Source: Psychrobacillus glaciei | GTDB taxonomy: Bacteria > Bacillota > Bacilli > Bacillales_A > Planococcaceae | DNA: 64,000 nt | Reading direction: 5' to 3' | NCBI RefSeq assembly: GCF_008973485.1 | Contig: NZ_CP031223.1 | Span: 2,852,001 to 2,916,000, forward strand | Shown here: piece after piece, positions 60,328-64,000 of the stretch | Layout: each line of letters begins with the position of its first letter | How positions within the stretch are numbered: the first letter of the stretch is position 1 | Made by a program: the position numbers and the translations under genes | The notes under the pieces: model-generated | Told to the model about the DNA's origin: nothing | The model's database searches: none | What the model saw: the letters and a program-made list of their open reading frames with translations, nothing else

Positions 60328-60888
60328 TTACAGAAATGGTAAGCTTGCCATGACCCCATTATATAGTTTAATAATTACATAGATTACTAATGCTAAAAAA
60401 AGGCTCCAAACTAGTATCTCGAACATGATTAAACCAACTGTCCCTAGCATACTCATCGAACTGCTCAACTTAAAGACGACATAAACGAAATAGATGAAAG
60501 CTGTCGATAGAAAGACTAGAAGCAATATTGGAAGGGATTGAAATCCAATAGCCGAAATAACCGATCCTACGAAAAAAATGACATAACCGCCTCGTGCTTG
60601 GGAAATGGTTTTTCCCTCTAAATCTTTCGAGAAGAATAACATTCCCAGCTCATGAATTGTTTCAGCAATTAGTTTTAATGCAGAAAAAAGCATAAAATAA
60701 ATGAGTGCAAAAATAATGAGTAAGAATAATTTTAACTCTAGTTCTGAAAGAAATTCTCTCATTCCGCTATATACACCAATAACTTTGAAGAGATCTAATG
60801 CTTTATTCATTGTCAAAATAGAAATAGATAAACTGAATAATAATATGGTAATTAAGGGTAAAAATCCAAACACATATGGGTTTTTCAT
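60328..60888 (-). CDS. DUF5366-type membrane protein (YufK-like)
   Basis: 186-residue protein with five hydrophobic helices (for example FGFLPLITILLFSLSISIL, LFLLIIFALIYFMLFSALKLI, LPILLLVFLSTAFIYFVYVVF). Resembles B. subtilis YufK, which is also encoded in the yuf/mrp region; the match is by memory and moderate. Function unknown. It is divergent from mrpA. Confidence 0.75.
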   Translation of the reverse strand: MKNPYVFGFLPLITILLFSLSISILTMNKALDLFKVIGVYSGMREFLSELELKLFLLIIFALIYFMLFSALKLIAETIHELGMLFFSKDLEGKTISQARGGYVIFFVGSVISAIGFQSLPILLLVFLSTAFIYFVYVVFKLSSSMSMLGTVGLIMFEILVWSLFLALVIYVIIKLYNGVMASLPFL

Positions 60889-61066
60889 AGCCGCTCCTCT
60901 AACTCTATTCTTTCTTATTTAATAGTTAAGAAAGCTTTTCTTTATCATATCGGAGAAAAGGGGCATTCTGCAAGTAGCGTTCAACCTTTCGCCATGCAAT
61001 TACTCCATTTTTACGTTATAATTTTAGAGATGCATTTAAATACATACTTTTGAAAGGAGGATTCAA

Positions 61067-63499
61067 TTGCCCTTAGTTTTCGCAATATTCATGCCTATTG
61101 TTGTTGCACTGGTGATTCCTTTTCTATTTAAGAAAATTTCAAGCATTCATACAGGATGGTTTGTCTTAATCGTTCCTGTAATCCTCGTTTGTTTTTATGC
61201 GACGTACATACCTTCTATTATGGGTGGAACCACTCATATGGACGTCCTTCCTTGGATTCCATCCCTTGGAATCTCATTTGTTTCATACATAGACGGATTG
61301 AGTTTACTCTTTTCCTTACTAATTACGGGTATTGGAGCATTAGTTGTGCTTTACTCGATTTTTTATTTGGATAAGAAAAAAGAAAAGCTTGGTAACTTCT
61401 ACGTATACTTATTAATTTTTATGAGTGCAATGCTAGGAGTCGTTCAATCGGACAATTTAATCAGCTTGTACTTCTTTTGGGAATTAACGTCCATATCCTC
61501 TTTTCTTCTAATTGGCTATTGGTATACGAGAGATCGCTCTCGTTTTGGGGCCTTAAAATCAATGATGATCACGGTATTTGGTGGCCTTATGATGCTGGGA
61601 GGTTTTTTAATTCTTGGAATCATTGGAGACACTTTTTCTATTCGTGAACTGATTGCACAAGCGCCAACCCTTGCTGGACGAGATCTTTTTGTATTGGCAC
61701 TTGTACTAGTGTTACTTGGAGCTTTTACAAAATCTGCACAGTTCCCATTTTACATTTGGTTGCCTGATGCCATGGAAGCTCCTACTCCCGTTAGCGCATA
61801 TTTACACTCCGCAACAATGGTCAAAGCAGGATTGTATTTAGTCGCACGTTTTACTCCTATTTTCGCATTTTCTGAAGTTTGGGTTTGGCTTGTAACTGGA
61901 GTTGGTATTCTCACACTATTTTGGGGTTCTTTCTTTGCAATCAAACAAACAGATTTAAAAGCGATACTTGCTTTTTCTACAGTTAGTCAGCTTGGTTTAA
62001 TCATGTCCCTACTAGGAATTGGCTCAGTTGCTTATCATGTTACTGGTGATTTAGTAACTACATTTACATTTGCAACGTTTGCAGCAATTTTTCATCTTAT
62101 CAATCATGCAACTTTTAAAGGGAGTTTGTTCATGATTGCGGGGATAGTGGATCATGAAACCGGTACAAGAGATATCCGAAAACTTGGCGGTCTTATGAGT
62201 TTAATGCCTATCAGCTTTACGATTGCATTAATCGGAAGCTTGTCAATGGCAGGAGTTCCACCGTTTAACGGATTTTTGAGTAAAGAAATGTTTTTAGATG
62301 CTGTTCTCAATTTACAACATTTTGATCTTTCCGCAATGGAATCTTGGGGTATTTTGTTCCCTATAGTTGCGTGGATTGCAAGCGTATTTACATTTGTTTA
62401 TAGCTTGTATTTTGTTCTCCATACATTCCGTGGAAAACATAAACCGGAGCAGTTACCAAAAGCTGCCCACGAAGCACCAATAGGAATGCTTATATCTCCT
62501 GGAATATTAGCTACACTTGTCGTAGTTATATTCTTTGTCCCAAATTTTGTTGGACGTACATTTATTAAACCGGCAGTAGCAGCCATTCAACCTTTAGCTT
62601 ACCAAGTTCCAGCAGATGTTGGATTTACGATTAAAGCTTGGCACGGGTTTCACTCCACTGCATTATATATGACGCTTGGAATATTTTTAGTTGGTTTTAT
62701 ATTATTTAAAACGATTCCAAAATGGTCTCCAGTTTATGAAAAGCTTCCATCTAAATTTACGTTAAATAATATGTATGAGGGATTGACCCGACTTACAGAA
62801 GGAGGAGCTAATCGTTTCTCATCTATTTATATGACAGGCTCTATTCGCTCCTACTTTGTATACATGTTCACTGCAATCATTGTATTGCTTGGTGGAACGA
62901 TGTGGCTAAAAGATGCATTCACTATTAGTTTGGACAACCTAGCACCTATTCGTTTCTTTGAAATACTAATTTCCATCATTTTAATCGTTAGTACTGTAAC
63001 TATTTTGGTTACTAAGTCAAGATTAACTGCGATAATCGCACTTGGAGCAGTAGGCTACACAGTTGCCTTGTTCTATATACTATTTAAAGCCCCTGATCTA
63101 GCTTTAACACAATTAGTAATAGAAACAGTTTCTGTCGCTTTATTTTTAGGTGCATTTTATCATTTACCGAAAATGAATACACATGAAAAAGGAATAGAAG
63201 ATCGTGGTTTCCGTTTAGGTAACTTTCTTATCGCTCTTGGAGTAGGTGTGATGGTTACATTAATCGCTATTTCATCGCACTCTCAAAAACTTATTCCTTC
63301 CATCTCTCAGTATTATAAAGATACTGTTTATACAGAGGCTGGTGGTAAAAATATCGTCAACGTCATTTTAGTAGATTATCGTGGATTTGATACATTGTTC
63401 GAAATAAGTGTATTGACGATTGCATCACTTGGAATTATTGGAATGATTACTCTGAGGCTTGCAAAAAAGAAAGGAGATAGAAAAGTTGAAAACAAATGA
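61067..63499 (+). CDS. mrpA: Na+/H+ antiporter subunit A (Mrp/Mnh)
   Basis: 810-residue membrane subunit of the Mrp cation/proton antiporter, related to respiratory complex I NuoL. About 20 helices. Proton-antiporter core motifs include YFFWELTSISSFLLIGYW (conserved E), AFTKSAQFPFYIWLPDAMEAPTPVSAYLHSATMVKAG (conserved K/H) and FHLINHATFKGSLFMIAGIVDHETGTRD. The C-terminal part (from about 650) holds the MbhD/MbhE-like helices. The start is TTG 61067, with AAAGGAGG 6 bp upstream. First gene of the mrp operon; used for Na+ resistance and pH homeostasis. Confidence 0.96.
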   Translation: MPLVFAIFMPIVVALVIPFLFKKISSIHTGWFVLIVPVILVCFYATYIPSIMGGTTHMDVLPWIPSLGISFVSYIDGLSLLFSLLITGIGALVVLYSIFYLDKKKEKLGNFYVYLLIFMSAMLGVVQSDNLISLYFFWELTSISSFLLIGYWYTRDRSRFGALKSMMITVFGGLMMLGGFLILGIIGDTFSIRELIAQAPTLAGRDLFVLALVLVLLGAFTKSAQFPFYIWLPDAMEAPTPVSAYLHSATMVKAGLYLVARFTPIFAFSEVWVWLVTGVGILTLFWGSFFAIKQTDLKAILAFSTVSQLGLIMSLLGIGSVAYHVTGDLVTTFTFATFAAIFHLINHATFKGSLFMIAGIVDHETGTRDIRKLGGLMSLMPISFTIALIGSLSMAGVPPFNGFLSKEMFLDAVLNLQHFDLSAMESWGILFPIVAWIASVFTFVYSLYFVLHTFRGKHKPEQLPKAAHEAPIGMLISPGILATLVVVIFFVPNFVGRTFIKPAVAAIQPLAYQVPADVGFTIKAWHGFHSTALYMTLGIFLVGFILFKTIPKWSPVYEKLPSKFTLNNMYEGLTRLTEGGANRFSSIYMTGSIRSYFVYMFTAIIVLLGGTMWLKDAFTISLDNLAPIRFFEILISIILIVSTVTILVTKSRLTAIIALGAVGYTVALFYILFKAPDLALTQLVIETVSVALFLGAFYHLPKMNTHEKGIEDRGFRLGNFLIALGVGVMVTLIAISSHSQKLIPSISQYYKDTVYTEAGGKNIVNVILVDYRGFDTLFEISVLTIASLGIIGMITLRLAKKKGDRKVENK

Positions 63500-63908
63500 T
63501 TTAATTATTCAAACGACTACCAAAGTAGTTTTTTTCATTATTTTTCTATTCTCCATTCATATCTTTTTTGCAGGGCACTATGCACCAGGCGGAGGATTTG
63601 TTGGGGGATTATTAATGTCAAGTGCCATCATTTTATTACTACTTGCATTTGACTTAAAAACGGTGAAAGAAATGCTGCCAGTGAACTACACAGTCGTGAC
63701 CGCAATTGGATTGTTAACCTCCCTCGCAACGGCAGCTGGTTCTATTTTCTTTAATGTTCCTTTCTTTACGCATGTATATAGCGATTTCAACTTACCGCTT
63801 CTTGGGGTAACGTCGATTCATACGGCAATGTTTTTTGATACGGGTGTTTACTTAGTTGTTGTCGGAGTCACAATGACCATTATTCAAATGATCGGAGGAG
63901 ATGAATAA
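63486..63908 (+). CDS. mrpB: Na+/H+ antiporter subunit B (Mrp/Mnh)
   Basis: 140-residue MnhB-like subunit with four helices and the family block GHYAPGGGFVGGLLMSSAIILLLLAFD. TTG 63486 (MKTNDLIIQTTTK) is the preferred start: AAAGGAG lies 9 bp upstream and it matches MrpB of B. subtilis; it overlaps mrpA by 14 bp. An in-frame start at 63459 would be inside mrpA without an RBS. Its stop overlaps the mrpC start (TAATG). Confidence 0.93.
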   Translation: MKTNDLIIQTTTKVVFFIIFLFSIHIFFAGHYAPGGGFVGGLLMSSAIILLLLAFDLKTVKEMLPVNYTVVTAIGLLTSLATAAGSIFFNVPFFTHVYSDFNLPLLGVTSIHTAMFFDTGVYLVVVGVTMTIIQMIGGDE

Positions 63909-64000
63909 TGGAAATATTAATGTCCATTTTAATCGGCTTTCTTTTCATGGCTGCCGTTTATTTAATCCTTTCCAGAAGCTTGCTTCGCATTATTATCGGC
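63908..64000 (+). CDS. mrpC: Na+/H+ antiporter subunit C (Mrp/Mnh), N-terminal 31 residues
   Basis: Begins at ATG 63908 overlapping the mrpB stop by 1 bp; GGAGGAGATGAA upstream serves as RBS. The visible MEILMSILIGFLFMAAVYLI then LSRSLLRIIIG is the first NuoK-like helix. It is cut by the window end. Confidence 0.9.
   Translation, partial: MEILMSILIGFLFMAAVYLILSRSLLRIIIG

Noticed and set aside
60120..60353. 77-residue ORF
   Set aside because: It lies inside family C copy 2 and has no RBS.

Overview
The window is chromosomal DNA of a low-GC Gram-positive bacterium of the order Bacillales. The gene order (leuS, ytqA-ytqB, bpsA-bpsB, ytpA, ytoA, metK, pckA, ytmA, ytkD, men genes, a 16S-23S-5S operon with a long tRNA array, yugI, patB, yugE, pbpD, mrp) follows Bacillus subtilis blocks with rearrangements. 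The 3-oxoacid CoA-transferase, the compact roc cluster and the style of intergenic repeats suggest Planococcaceae/Caryophanaceae (Psychrobacillus- or Lysinibacillus-like). That placement is an inference; the complete 16S gene could settle it.

Layout. 1-3050: 5' end of leuS with a T-box leader, then scoA-scoB. 3.2-3.65 kb: a hierarchical 21/82-bp tandem array. 3.7-11.1 kb: an MFS exporter, ytqA-mnmM-bpsA-bpsB, malic enzyme, ytpA, ytoA. 11.7-14.9 kb: metK behind a SAM-I riboswitch, and pckA with a probable CcpN site. 15.8-19.6 kb: ytmA, ytkD, a CPBP protease, small unknown genes, a YjfB-like gene and dps. 19.7-21 kb: yidD and a zinc-binding lipoprotein behind a Zur box. 21.1-28.4 kb: menaquinone genes menF-menD-menH-menB-menE, with menA divergent. 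28.5-30.3 kb: a gene-free mosaic of dispersed repeats. 30.3-37.7 kb: a leftward rRNA operon (16S-23S-5S) followed by 20 tRNAs and driven by two tandem promoters. 38-40 kb: MgtC-type and CDF transporters. 39.8-46.7 kb: alcohol dehydrogenase, glutamate dehydrogenase, rocD, rocA and a divergent RocR-like regulator. 47-57 kb: yugI, an ECF sigma/anti-sigma pair, an NSS transporter, small genes, patB, a cyclophilin lipoprotein, an MFS exporter and pbpD. 57-59.7 kb: DHA2 exporter with a divergent TetR regulator. 60.3 kb to the end: a yufK-like gene and the start of the mrp antiporter operon.

How genes work together. rocA, rocD and glutamate dehydrogenase form one catabolic route (ornithine to P5C to glutamate to 2-oxoglutarate). 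men genes make the quinone ring up to demethylmenaquinone. metK and leuS are each controlled by a leader RNA. There is no prophage, transposase or CRISPR array.

The unusual content is intergenic or regulatory. (1) A family of nested-hairpin elements has compensatory changes between copies; three copies start directly at a stop codon. They sit in mosaic islands between convergent genes, bounded by a recurrent motif. (2) Three tandem arrays share a ~21-bp period but use a different conserved word each. (3) A RocR-like AAA+ regulator has lost the GAFTGA loop. (4) A YtpA-type hydrolase lacks its serine nucleophile.
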